Assembly (NCBI GenBank): GCA_947167555.1
Contig: CAMVIO010000027.1
Span: 1 to 14,468 of the forward strand
Reading direction: 5' to 3'
DNA: 14,468 nt
Source of the DNA: an uncultured Selenomonadales bacterium
GTDB taxonomy: Bacteria > Bacillota > Negativicutes > Selenomonadales > Selenomonadaceae
A model generated the notes under the pieces. That model made no database searches and was not told where the DNA came from. It worked only from the letters and a program-made list of their open reading frames with translations. The position numbers and the translations under genes were made by a program. Below are positions 14,414 to 14,468 of this stretch, one piece after another. Each line of letters opens with the position of its first letter. Position 1 is the first letter of the stretch.

Positions 14414-14464
14414 AAAAACAAAAAACCACACGGACACATGCGCCGTCCGCGCTGTTCCGTATGG
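14414..14464 (-). terminator. Intrinsic terminator/attenuator in the leader of the glutamine synthetase gene
   Basis: Read on the - strand, CCATACGG (14457-14464) pairs with CCGTGTGG (14426-14433) through 8 bp including one G-U. An inner GCGC/GCGC stem tightens the hairpin. TTTTTTGTTTTT (14414-14425) follows immediately. Only 38 nt separate this from the ATG, with no -35/-10 pair in them. An alternative shorter stem, GCGCGGAC/GTCCGTGT, uses the same bases and could compete. It may be a simple terminator of an upstream gene, but its position suits attenuation. Confidence 0.75.
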
Positions 14465-14468
14465 CTCC

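Overview
The window looks like bacterial chromosome, probably from a Firmicute. Ribosome-binding sites are strong (AGGAGG-type), base composition is mid-range, and the right flank carries an unusually long glutamine synthetase. A Negativicutes/Selenomonas-like host is my guess and is not proven by the sequence. About 11.7 kb is an accessory locus of rightward genes packed into one likely operon. The remainder is ordinary leftward flanking genome.

Positions 1-11708 (+ strand) hold, in order: the end of a glycosyltransferase cut by the window edge; a DegT/DnrJ/EryC1 sugar aminotransferase (VioA-like); a PglD/VioB-like left-handed-beta-helix N-acyltransferase; carrier protein 1, two tandem ketoacyl synthase III (KAS III) paralogues and an SDR reductase; carrier protein 2, a third KAS III and a second SDR; an AAC(3)-fold acyltransferase, a stand-alone amino-acid adenylation enzyme and carrier protein 3; and an AT-rich formyltransferase. 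Gaps are short or genes overlap by 4-11 nt, and no terminator is seen inside. A degraded ligase-like tail and a strong hairpin terminator end the locus at about 11.87 kb.

The best reading is a biosynthetic and transfer locus for an N-acylated amino-deoxysugar on a surface glycan or flagellin. The aminotransferase makes a 4-amino (or 3-amino) sugar nucleotide. Three small modules, each with its own carrier protein, build or load short acyl or aminoacyl groups. The PglD-like, AAC(3)-like and formyl transferases could each cap an amine. The set resembles the viosamine flagellin-glycosylation islands of Pseudomonas (VioA, VioB, ACP, KAS III, ketoreductase), but it is larger: three KAS III, three carriers, and an NRPS-like loading enzyme. 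The final structure cannot be read from sequence.

Positions 11892-14468 are on the - strand: a GNAT acetyltransferase with its own recognisable promoter, and a glutamine synthetase of about 628 residues. A complete intrinsic terminator lies only about 38 nt before the glutamine synthetase start codon, which suggests control by transcription attenuation. No RNA genes, insertion sequences, CRISPR arrays or attachment sites were seen. No gene-free stretch exceeds 300 bases.
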